From positions 1 to 5,772 of the forward strand of contig JAEZLC010000089.1 in NCBI GenBank assembly GCA_023435965.1: DNA of 5,772 nucleotides, read 5' to 3'. Each line of letters opens with the position of its first letter. The stretch's first letter is position 1. Shown piece by piece: positions 1 to 5,528 of this stretch. The DNA comes from Cyanobacteria bacterium OH_CDB_58. Its GTDB lineage: Bacteria > Cyanobacteriota > Vampirovibrionia > Gastranaerophilales > Gastranaerophilaceae. The notes under the pieces are model-generated. The model saw nothing but the letters and a program-made list of their open reading frames with translations, made no database searches and was not told the origin of the DNA. A program made the translations under genes and the position numbers.

Positions 1-360
1 AATGATGATAGTAAAAACTGGCTTGTGCCAAAAATTTCTGGAGAAAACCTTTTAGTTTGTAGTTATTTAGCTGAGACTATGGAAAAAAACTGTTTAGGTA
101 TACTTGAACCGACGATTCCTGATAAGCTTAGTGAAAAAGTCATAGATATGGTTATTCTGCCCGCACTTATGGCTGATAAATGCGGTAACAGGCTTGGCTA
201 TGGAAAAGGATATTATGACAGATTTTTAAATTCATTGGAGTACTCTCCTAAAAAAGTTATTTTACTACCTGAAGAACTATATATTAACAAACTCCCTGTA
301 GAAGAACATGATTACAAATGTGAAATTATTGTAACTCAGCATAACGTATATAGAGTTTAG
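1..360 (+). CDS. 5-formyltetrahydrofolate cyclo-ligase (5,10-methenyltetrahydrofolate synthetase), C-terminal part
   Basis: This enzyme uses ATP to convert 5-formyltetrahydrofolate to 5,10-methenyltetrahydrofolate in the cytosol, returning the storage form of folate to one-carbon metabolism. The reading frame is open from base 1 and ends at TAG 358-360, giving 119 residues. The family is usually about 180-200 residues, so roughly the first third lies outside the window. Visible family features are the NWLVP segment (fragment residues 6-10), the GILEP segment, a hydrophobic DMVILPALMAD strand, and the hallmark glycine/tyrosine motif RLGYGKGYYDRFL starting at fragment residue 64, which binds substrate and nucleotide. 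The GTG at 25 lies in frame but inside the conserved domain, so it is not the true start. The gene is followed by T-tracts and a candidate new promoter, so it is probably not co-transcribed with the envelope genes downstream. Identification is secure from the motif. Confidence 0.93.
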   Translation, partial: NDDSKNWLVPKISGENLLVCSYLAETMEKNCLGILEPTIPDKLSEKVIDMVILPALMADKCGNRLGYGKGYYDRFLNSLEYSPKKVILLPEELYINKLPVEEHDYKCEIIVTQHNVYRV

Positions 361-374
361 ATTTTTTATTTTTT
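333..374 (+). terminator. Weak candidate terminator after the cyclo-ligase gene
   Basis: AACTC at 333-337 can pair with GAGTT at 353-357 around a 15-nt loop. Two runs of six T follow, at 362-367 and 369-374. The stem is short and has only two G-C pairs, so termination would rely mainly on the T-tracts. The stem overlaps the end of the coding region. Support is weak; the T-tracts and the downstream candidate promoter are the main arguments for a transcript boundary here. Confidence 0.25.
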
Positions 375-397
375 GAGGTTTTATTTAATTAATATAT

Positions 398-426
398 TTG
401 CACCCCAACCATTTTGTGAGTAAAAT
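398..426 (+). promoter_or_regulatory. Candidate sigma-70-type promoter for the small-protein/M23/LptD-like operon
   Basis: A TTGCAC box (398-403; only the TTG matches consensus) and a TAAAAT box (421-426; five of six) are separated by 17 nt, the preferred spacing. Transcription would start near 433. That leaves about 25 nt of leader before the ATG at 458, enough to include the GGTGAG ribosome site at 442-447, but only about 7 nt before the alternative ATG at 440. It sits where a promoter is expected, between the T-tracts that follow the cyclo-ligase gene and the three-gene run. It is a motif match only, in an AT-rich background where chance matches are common. Confidence 0.35.
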
Positions 427-457
427 ATTATTGTAGGTTATGGTGAGAAATATAACG

Positions 458-571
458 ATGGAATTCTTTAGAAAAAACCAAAAAATAATAATCGGAATAA
501 TAGCTATTAGTTTTGTGATTTGGACTGTTGGACCTATTGTTCTTGCTGTTATGGCCAGTATGCAAAAATAA
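458..571 (+). CDS. 37-residue single-pass membrane protein, function unknown
   Basis: This short frame encodes MEFFRKNQK, then one strongly hydrophobic segment (about residues 10-32, including IIIGIIAISFV and VGPIVLAVM), then ASMQK. The basic N-terminus before the helix suggests an N-in orientation, although the protein is too short to be sure. I do not recognise a family. GGTGAG at 442-447 is a plausible ribosome site, 10 nt upstream of the ATG. An in-frame ATG at 440 would give a 43-residue form (adding MVRNIT); TAG at 434-436 closes the frame upstream. The gene ends 18 nt before the M23 peptidase gene, whose ribosome site follows directly, so the two are probably co-transcribed. That context hints at an envelope role (inference). 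A helix following FFRKNQK resembles membrane anchors of envelope chaperones, but nothing else of such proteins is present. The coherent signal, spacing and lack of any competing gene argue for a real gene. Confidence 0.6.
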   Translation: MEFFRKNQKIIIGIIAISFVIWTVGPIVLAVMASMQK

Positions 572-589
572 CATTTTTAGGAATGCTTA

Positions 590-1711
590 ATGCAAAATTG
601 TTTTACTAAGAAAAAAATTTGCAGCTTAATATTGCTTTTTATATTTACTTTATTTTCTTTGCCGGTAGAGGCGAAGAGCCTTTCTCATGTTGAAAAAGAA
701 AGAAAAGCGGCTCAAGCTAAGATAAAAAAATTAAAAATTCTTGAATCTCAAGAAACCAATAAATTATACAGAAATCAGATAAAGTTAGAAAAAAGTGAAA
801 GAGCATTAAAGGAGTCGAAACAACAGTACTCTACTGCACAGGTAAAGTTAGCAGATTTGAGCAGCAATTTGTCTTCTTCAATGTCTGAATTTACTATTTC
901 GGAATTTCAAGCAAGAAATAGAATCAGACAAATATACAAGAAACAAAGAAGCGGACTTTTTGAATTATTGTTGACGACAAATGATCTCAATGTTTTTTTA
1001 GATAGGATTTATTATCAAAATATCATAGCTAAAAAAGACAAGCATAAACTCGTTCATTTAAAAGAAAAGGCAAGAAGATTAGCAAGACTTAAATATCAAG
1101 TGGAGCAAGAAAGGCAAAATCTTGCTGGTGCTATTCAGAATATAAACTACCAACAACAAAATATCCAAAGTGCGATAGACAGAAATGCCTCTATGATCCA
1201 AAAATTGAGAACAGATAGAAGAGCATACGAAAGAGCCGAAAAAGAGTTAGCAAGACAATCTGCGAGCTTGAGAAACATGATTTCTAGAAGCACTGAAGGG
1301 TCAGCTGTTTCTGTTGCTACAGGCTTTATAAGACCAATGCCTGGGATAGTTACTTCTCCTTTTGGATGGAGAGTTCATCCAATATTTAAAAGCAGAACGT
1401 TCCACTCTGGAGTTGATATCGGAGCACCATATGGCACTGCGGTAAGGGCTTCAAACGCAGGTAGAGTAATTTATGCAGGTTGGTACGGCGGATATGGAAA
1501 GGTTGTTATTATTGATCACGGACGATATAATGGTTCTCCTACAACAACTTTATATGCACATCTTTCCAGCTATAGTGTAGGCGCTGGTGATAGTGTGAAA
1601 AGAGGGCAGGTAATCGCCAGAGAAGGCTCAACGGGCTACAGTACTGGACCTCATTTGCATTTTGAGGTTCGTATAAATGGTCAGCCTTGTAATCCGTTTA
1701 ATTTTATATAA
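590..1711 (+). CDS. Secreted coiled-coil M23 (LytM-type) metallopeptidase, EnvC/NlpD-like layout, predicted active
   Basis: M23 enzymes are zinc endopeptidases that cut peptide cross-links in peptidoglycan. The 373-residue protein begins with a signal peptide: basic residues, a hydrophobic core at about 10-24, and a likely signal peptidase I site after VEA (residue 28). Residues about 29-235 are rich in Lys, Glu, Gln, Arg and Leu and look like a long coiled coil, as in EnvC. The LytM domain occupies about 248-373. The zinc ligands are visible as H272 and D276 (HSGVD) and H357 (the second His of HLH). H324 (YAHLS) and H355 match the catalytic histidines, and the TGYSTGPHLHFEV block is intact. 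E. coli EnvC has lost these residues and only activates amidases; this protein keeps them and is probably an active hydrolase, though it could also regulate one. AGGAA at 579-583 lies 6 nt before the ATG. The stop is 14 nt from the LptD-like gene, indicating one envelope operon. Family and motifs are certain; the cellular role is inferred. Confidence 0.93.
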   Translation: MQNCFTKKKICSLILLFIFTLFSLPVEAKSLSHVEKERKAAQAKIKKLKILESQETNKLYRNQIKLEKSERALKESKQQYSTAQVKLADLSSNLSSSMSEFTISEFQARNRIRQIYKKQRSGLFELLLTTNDLNVFLDRIYYQNIIAKKDKHKLVHLKEKARRLARLKYQVEQERQNLAGAIQNINYQQQNIQSAIDRNASMIQKLRTDRRAYERAEKELARQSASLRNMISRSTEGSAVSVATGFIRPMPGIVTSPFGWRVHPIFKSRTFHSGVDIGAPYGTAVRASNAGRVIYAGWYGGYGKVVIIDHGRYNGSPTTTLYAHLSSYSVGAGDSVKRGQVIAREGSTGYSTGPHLHFEVRINGQPCNPFNFI

Positions 1712-1713
1712 GT

Positions 1714-1720
1714 AAAGGTG
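1714..1720 (+). promoter_or_regulatory. Ribosome binding site supporting the GTG start of the LptD-like gene
   Basis: AAAGGTG lies 5 nt upstream of the GTG at 1726, inside the 14-nt gap after the M23 gene stop. The reading frame from this GTG begins directly with a good signal peptide (MKQNK then a hydrophobic core), so site and protein start agree. Confidence 0.6.
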
Positions 1721-1725
1721 AATAA

Positions 1726-3585
1726 GTGAAACAGAACAAGATATTTTTAATATATTTAATTTTTATAACTGCTTTGGTCTTGCCAGCAGATGTTTTTGCG
1801 GCTGATTATTCATCTGAAATGATTTCTGAACCCACGCAGTCATCTATTTTGCAGAATTCAAAAGCTGATAAAAAAATAATAAAAATCAAAAAGAGCAGAA
1901 AAACTAACCAAGCTCAAGCAGAGCAACAGACCTATGTTTCTACAGATGTAGCTATTGAAGCAGATTATATGGATTATTATCCTGATAAATATGAAGTGGA
2001 AGCGTTAGGTAATGCTAAAGTCATATTAAAAGGTCAAAACCTTACATTATATGCTGATAAGATTATTTTCAACCATGATTTAAACAATATCAAAGCATAC
2101 GATAATGTTAAAATCGTTGATGAGCACTCAGTTACAGACGGGGATTTTCTTAATCTTGACTTAAATCAAGAAAATGGACTTATCACAAAGCCTATAACCA
2201 AGAATTATTCAGTAAGAATTTGTGCCAATGAAGGGTATTTATATTCGGATAGAATCGAAGAATATAAAGGTGTTGCCAAAATTCTTAAAGATTATGATTT
2301 AAAATTTGGTGCTACATCCCTAGTCGGATATGTAAATCCTGGTACTGTAGGTATGCGAGAAGACCCTCTCAAAAAGAAAAAGGATAAGTATTCTACTCAA
2401 GAGTCCGGAGTATATAGGATAAAAGCTAAAACTATCTATATCGACTCCAAAGACGAACATAATATAATGACAATGAAAAATGCTGATATCTATATGAAAA
2501 AGATAAAAATAGGATCAGTTCCTTCATTAAAAGTTGTCTCTGACAAAGAAAGCCAGTACATAGAGACAAACATTCCTGAATTTGGACAAATTGCACAACT
2601 CGGTATGTACGCTGGCCCCGGTATTGTTTTGAATACTCCAGGTTCTTCTACGATTAAAGTTGCACCTCTTATAAATTATGCTGATAGCAAACTCGGAGTT
2701 GGGGGGATGCTAAAGTTTAAAAATGCAAATAACGTTACTGATATCGCATACGGATCTTCGAGAAATGAGTTTATTGTAAGCGGTAGGCAAAAACTTGGTG
2801 ATGATTTCACATTAAATTATTCTCAAAATACGTATCAGGATGAATGGTTTTTAGGATATAGACGTCCTAGATATTCCGCACATTTGCAATATGACAAACA
2901 ATATTATATTGAAGATTTGGATTTGGATTTTTATCAAAGATTTTCGGCTGGTTATTTTGTTGATGAAAAAAGTCAGCTAGGTAAAGGAGAGGCCAGATTT
3001 AGATGGATGACTCAAACTCAAAAAAACTTGTACTCTTATCAAAACGAGGAAAAAGATTTTAATTTTAGGATCGGTGCACTGGCTCAAACAGGAATTACTT
3101 TGTATTCTACTGGCGACACAACAGGAATTGTAAGAGTTGGTCCTGCTTTTAGTACCAAGTATAAAAAATGGGATCAAAGTTTAATTTACTTCCAGACGGC
3201 AACAGCTGGTCAAAGCCCATTTGTTTTTGATAAATACGCTTATGGAAAGTCAAATATTGTATTGATTGAAAACTATAAAGTAAATAAATATGTCACCGTT
3301 GGCTATTTATCTTCATTAGCATTGCTGAGAGATAATAAAGACGATAATATGTTTCAGGAAAATAGGTTTTTCTTGAGCCTTGGCCCAGATTATGCAAAGG
3401 TAACTTTAGGATATGATGCTTTCAGACAGACAACAATGATGCTGTTCTCGATGCTTGTGGGCACAGAAGGCTCAGAAGTTGCATTTGATAAAGCAATTAT
3501 CAAGAATCCAGATACATTAGGCAAAAAACCTAAAAAATGGGTGCTTTTAGGGAAAATATTTCCAAAGTTAAATCAGCCTAAATAA
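1726..3585 (+). CDS. LptD/OstA-like outer-membrane LPS-assembly protein
   Basis: LptD proteins form the outer-membrane beta-barrel that inserts lipopolysaccharide delivered across the periplasm by LptA-type jellyroll proteins. This 619-residue protein starts at GTG with a signal peptide (hydrophobic core about 6-21, likely cleavage after VFA, residue 25). A Lys/Gln-rich linker follows to about residue 69. From about 70 to 215 is an OstA-like jellyroll region (IEADYMDYYPDKYEVEALGN, then ILKGQNLTLYADKI), the pattern seen in LptA and the LptD N-terminus. At about 227-270 is the segment that normally enters the barrel, with NADIYMKKIKIGSVP (GSVP at 263-266) matching the LptD gVPvfY region. The remainder alternates polar and aromatic/hydrophobic residues like outer-membrane strands. 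It is shorter than E. coli LptD (784 residues) and has a single cysteine (C166), so it cannot make the conserved LptD disulfides. The last ~27 residues are lysine-rich and not barrel-like. Downstream of the M23 gene, probably the same transcript. It could be a divergent OstA-family protein exporting another glycolipid. Confidence 0.75.
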   Translation: MKQNKIFLIYLIFITALVLPADVFAADYSSEMISEPTQSSILQNSKADKKIIKIKKSRKTNQAQAEQQTYVSTDVAIEADYMDYYPDKYEVEALGNAKVILKGQNLTLYADKIIFNHDLNNIKAYDNVKIVDEHSVTDGDFLNLDLNQENGLITKPITKNYSVRICANEGYLYSDRIEEYKGVAKILKDYDLKFGATSLVGYVNPGTVGMREDPLKKKKDKYSTQESGVYRIKAKTIYIDSKDEHNIMTMKNADIYMKKIKIGSVPSLKVVSDKESQYIETNIPEFGQIAQLGMYAGPGIVLNTPGSSTIKVAPLINYADSKLGVGGMLKFKNANNVTDIAYGSSRNEFIVSGRQKLGDDFTLNYSQNTYQDEWFLGYRRPRYSAHLQYDKQYYIEDLDLDFYQRFSAGYFVDEKSQLGKGEARFRWMTQTQKNLYSYQNEEKDFNFRIGALAQTGITLYSTGDTTGIVRVGPAFSTKYKKWDQSLIYFQTATAGQSPFVFDKYAYGKSNIVLIENYKVNKYVTVGYLSSLALLRDNKDDNMFQENRFFLSLGPDYAKVTLGYDAFRQTTMMLFSMLVGTEGSEVAFDKAIIKNPDTLGKKPKKWVLLGKIFPKLNQPK

Positions 3586-3602
3586 CTATTTGATTTTAGC
3601 TG
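3574..3602. other. Imperfect inverted repeat spanning both convergent stop codons
   Basis: CAGC (3574-3577) pairs with GCTG (3599-3602) and TAAA (3579-3582) pairs with TTTA (3595-3598), with C3578 bulged and a 12-nt loop. The loop contains the TAA stop of the LptD-like gene (3583-3585) and the TAG stop of the opposing gene (3586-3588 read on the - strand). It is the only hairpin candidate at this zero-length junction. There is no T-tract on either side, so its use as a bidirectional terminator is uncertain. Confidence 0.3.
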
Positions 3603-5376
3603 GCGAATAATATGTGCAGGCTGTGTCTTTCAAGTCAATCAGTCCGTCAAAGTCGTTATCTATTCCATCAGAACAAGAACCTATTGATTCGGGTGCTTCA
3701 GCTCGCGGGTCTTTATGAAGATATTTCTCAGGTATTGATTTCCACATTTCTAAGAATGTTTGTTTTAAGTATTGAGATATTTCTCTACTTTCTATAATCA
3801 GAACATTTTCGTCATTATTGCCCTCGCCGCTTTTTGTAAAGTTCATAGAGCCTAATATTGCATATTTATCATCTATTATTATTGTTTTCATATGCATTTT
3901 ACCTGCTTTGTTTTCGGTTTTTACTTCTATTCCAGATCTTCGCATCTCTTTGTGTATCGTGTATTTCCCGTGGGCGTTAGTTGAATCTGTTATGATTTTT
4001 ACATCAACCCCCCGTTTTTTTGCAGAAATCAAATGCTGTGCTAAATCCTTGTGAGTGAAGTAAAAAATCGGTATATGGATGTATGTTTTTGCAGTATCTA
4101 TAAGCGGTATTATTTTAGAGTTGATTATTTTATCTTGGGGTGAGTAAAAAACAGAAATTTTCTCATTTTTGCCTGTAGAAATTTGAGTATTCTCTTGTCC
4201 TTGTTTAAGGTTGTGAAAATTTCCTTGTAATAGTTGGTCAAATTCTGTCTGGTAGATTTTTGCTATGGCTTTTGAATTTATCATTACAGCATAATTTGCA
4301 TTGAATTCTGATAAATCTGTATTTGTAATGTTGGCAGAGCCTGTCCAAACTTTTTGATTATCAAAAATAAAGAATTTATTGTGCATTATGGCGTTTTTAT
4401 CTTTTTTGTTTTTATATGCGATTTTATCCCTAGAGTCAGTGTTGTAATCAGGTATAAGTTGCATCAACAATTTGGTATCAGGGTAGTAGTCTTCGGGTTT
4501 ATTGTCATGATCACATACCCATCTGATTTTAACCCCTCTTTTAGAAGCATTTTTTAGTGCTGTAATTATCTCAGGCTCTTTGTTGATACCGTAAATGGCA
4601 AAGTCTATGCTGTGTTTTGATGCGTTTATTTCTTTAATAAGAGCTCTGCAAGCACTTGAAGAACATTTACTATGGGGTTTTAAGTTATTGAAATTCAGAA
4701 AATATACAGTAATATTTCCAAAAATTTTGTAAGCGGAGACGGGATTTTGCTCGTTTGTTTGATTGCTTTTGAAATTTTGTAGAGCAAAGCATTGTCTGCA
4801 TTGGGTTGCATCTTTAGGAATGTCTTTTAGAGCAACTAATTTGAAGTTATACGCTTCTGTTCCATAGTGGCAGTCTAATTTGTGATACTTTCTGTTGTTG
4901 AGATTGTAGATTACGTATTGTTTTTCTGAGGCTTCTTTCGAGAGTTTTGATACTTTATCTGTGTTGAAAAATTTACTATATTGTTTGTTATTTGTTATTG
5001 CAAGACCTTCAGATAAGATTTGTTTTGAGAAATCTGAGTTTTTTAATATTATTTTATACTCAGAATCTTTGACTTTCTCTGCTTTCACCATTGCGTCAGT
5101 TAGAATTTTTTCTGAATATTTTTTACCAAAATAATCTAAGAAAAATGCGAGTTTTTTGTCTGAATATTGTTTGTTGTCAATAGAGTCTAGGAAGGTATTT
5201 ATAGCATAAATTTTGATAAGTTCGTCATCGTCTATCTGAGAATTTTTGTTTATATCTAAGTAAATGTGCGAGGAATCAGCTACTTTGAGAACTCTAGTCT
5301 TGTTATAGTCTTTAAAGGAGAAGGCTAATGTGGTCAGAAGTAAAAAAATAAGTATTCCTAAAGTGGTTTTTTTCAT
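3586..5376 (-). CDS. Exported HKD phospholipase D/nuclease-family protein with nuclease-like and metal-binding side domains
   Basis: The PLD superfamily cleaves phosphodiester bonds in lipids or nucleic acids through two HxKx4D motifs. Both are complete: H332-K334-D339 followed by GSAN, and H495-K497-D502 followed by GSMN, so the enzyme should be active. Numbering is from the ATG at 5376 (596 residues). Residues 1-20 form a signal peptide (likely cut after AFS, no lipobox). Residues about 27-135 resemble a staphylococcal-nuclease fold (RVLKVADSSHIYLD, IKIYAINTF, LSEGLAI), but the usual DGDT and R...D residues are altered, so that domain is probably inactive. An EF-hand-like loop (41-52) interrupts it. 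Residues 164-196 (YHKLDC and QCRQC) resemble the Ada-like zinc segment found beside nuclease domains. C568 to C587 bracket DGIDNDFDGLID, a calcium/metal-binding-like motif. A GTG at 5403 would add nine residues before the signal peptide and is disfavoured. The gene is convergent with the LptD-like gene and divergent from the tRNA. Substrate (lipid, DNA or RNA) cannot be told from sequence. Confidence 0.88.
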   Translation of the reverse strand: MKKTTLGILIFLLLTTLAFSFKDYNKTRVLKVADSSHIYLDINKNSQIDDDELIKIYAINTFLDSIDNKQYSDKKLAFFLDYFGKKYSEKILTDAMVKAEKVKDSEYKIILKNSDFSKQILSEGLAITNNKQYSKFFNTDKVSKLSKEASEKQYVIYNLNNRKYHKLDCHYGTEAYNFKLVALKDIPKDATQCRQCFALQNFKSNQTNEQNPVSAYKIFGNITVYFLNFNNLKPHSKCSSSACRALIKEINASKHSIDFAIYGINKEPEIITALKNASKRGVKIRWVCDHDNKPEDYYPDTKLLMQLIPDYNTDSRDKIAYKNKKDKNAIMHNKFFIFDNQKVWTGSANITNTDLSEFNANYAVMINSKAIAKIYQTEFDQLLQGNFHNLKQGQENTQISTGKNEKISVFYSPQDKIINSKIIPLIDTAKTYIHIPIFYFTHKDLAQHLISAKKRGVDVKIITDSTNAHGKYTIHKEMRRSGIEVKTENKAGKMHMKTIIIDDKYAILGSMNFTKSGEGNNDENVLIIESREISQYLKQTFLEMWKSIPEKYLHKDPRAEAPESIGSCSDGIDNDFDGLIDLKDTACTYYSPAKIK

Positions 5377-5384
5377 GATAGAAT
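5376..5384 (+). promoter_or_regulatory. Candidate extended -10 promoter for tRNA-Ser
   Basis: TGATAGAAT on the + strand combines the TGn extension with TAGAAT, a five-of-six match to TATAAT. Transcription would start near 5391, about 15 nt before the mature tRNA 5' end. No good -35 box is visible (TTCCTA at 5355-5360 is the best, 18 nt upstream). The upstream neighbour is on the opposite strand, so the tRNA needs its own promoter in this region. Confidence 0.4.
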
Positions 5385-5391
5385 TATACCA
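5383..5391 (-). promoter_or_regulatory. Extended -10 promoter of the HKD-protein gene, positioned for a leaderless transcript
   Basis: Read on the - strand, positions 5391 to 5383 give TGGTATAAT, a perfect -10 hexamer with a TGn extension. The six bases TCTATC separate it from the ATG at 5376-5374. With normal -10 to +1 spacing, transcription begins at the A of that ATG. No Shine-Dalgarno-like sequence lies between the promoter and the ATG, which agrees with a leaderless message. No clear -35 box is visible at 17 nt, as is usual for extended -10 promoters. Confidence 0.55.
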
Positions 5392-5405
5392 AATCGAAAA
5401 CACAT

Positions 5406-5492
5406 GGAGAAGTGTCCGAGCGGTTTAAGGTGCAGACCTGGAACGTCTGTGTACTGTCAAAGGTACCGAGGGTTCGAATCCCTCCTTCTCCG
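5406..5492 (+). tRNA. tRNA-Ser (anticodon GGA)
   Basis: All arms fold. The acceptor stem GGAGAAG (5406-5412) pairs with CTTCTCC (5485-5491), followed by discriminator G5492. The anticodon stem CAGAC (5433-5437) pairs with GTCTG (5445-5449) around the loop CTGGAAC, which presents GGA at 5440-5442 and reads UCC/UCU. The T-arm GAGGG/CCCTC encloses TTCGAAT (5473-5479). A long variable arm with GTAC/GTAC (5451-5454, 5463-5466) marks it as class II and serine. The D-arm keeps two G-C pairs, but its outer pair is T5415-T5431, a mismatch. The 3' CCA is not encoded, so a CCA-adding enzyme is needed. The 5' end is 29 nt from the divergent HKD gene. Confidence 0.97.
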
Positions 5493-5517
5493 TATTTTAA
5501 ATTTCATTTATCAATTT

Positions 5518-5521
5518 AGGA
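5518..5521 (+). promoter_or_regulatory. Ribosome binding site that fixes the TTG start at 5529
   Basis: AGGA at 5518-5521 lies 7 nt before TTG 5529-5531. TAG at 5517-5519, in the same frame, excludes any earlier start, and no in-frame ATG occurs in the rest of the window, so this site supports TTG as the initiator. Confidence 0.6.
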
Positions 5522-5528
5522 TATATTT

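Noticed and set aside
440..457. ATG at 440 as the start of the small membrane protein
   Set aside because: The GGTGAG ribosome site falls inside this extension and serves the ATG at 458, and the candidate promoter leaves almost no leader for 440. It remains possible but less likely.
2977..3177. 66-codon open frame on the - strand inside the LptD-like gene
   Set aside because: It lies wholly within a convincing coding region on the other strand, and its composition looks like the complement of that gene with no ribosome site or family signal.
3551..3563. Short palindrome GGAAAATATTTCC near the end of the LptD-like gene as a terminator
   Set aside because: It has a 5-bp stem with a 3-nt loop and no T-tract on either strand, and it lies in coding sequence. 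This is expected by chance in AT-rich DNA.
3612..4557. Three + strand open frames (3612-3797, 3818-4054, 4354-4557) antisense to the HKD-protein gene
   Set aside because: All lie over conserved parts of the opposing gene, including both HKD motif regions. Their hydrophobic look comes from reading the complement of Lys/Asp/Asn-rich codons.
5377..5403. GTG at 5403 as the start of the HKD-protein gene, giving 605 residues
   Set aside because: It would place MFSIWYNSI before a clean signal peptide beginning MKK, and the region includes the probable -10 element. No ribosome site precedes the GTG. The ATG at 5376 fits better.
5498..5518. TAAATT/AATTTA hairpin after the tRNA as a terminator
   Set aside because: The stem is only A-T pairs with a 9-nt loop and overlaps the ribosome site of the next gene; too weak to support.
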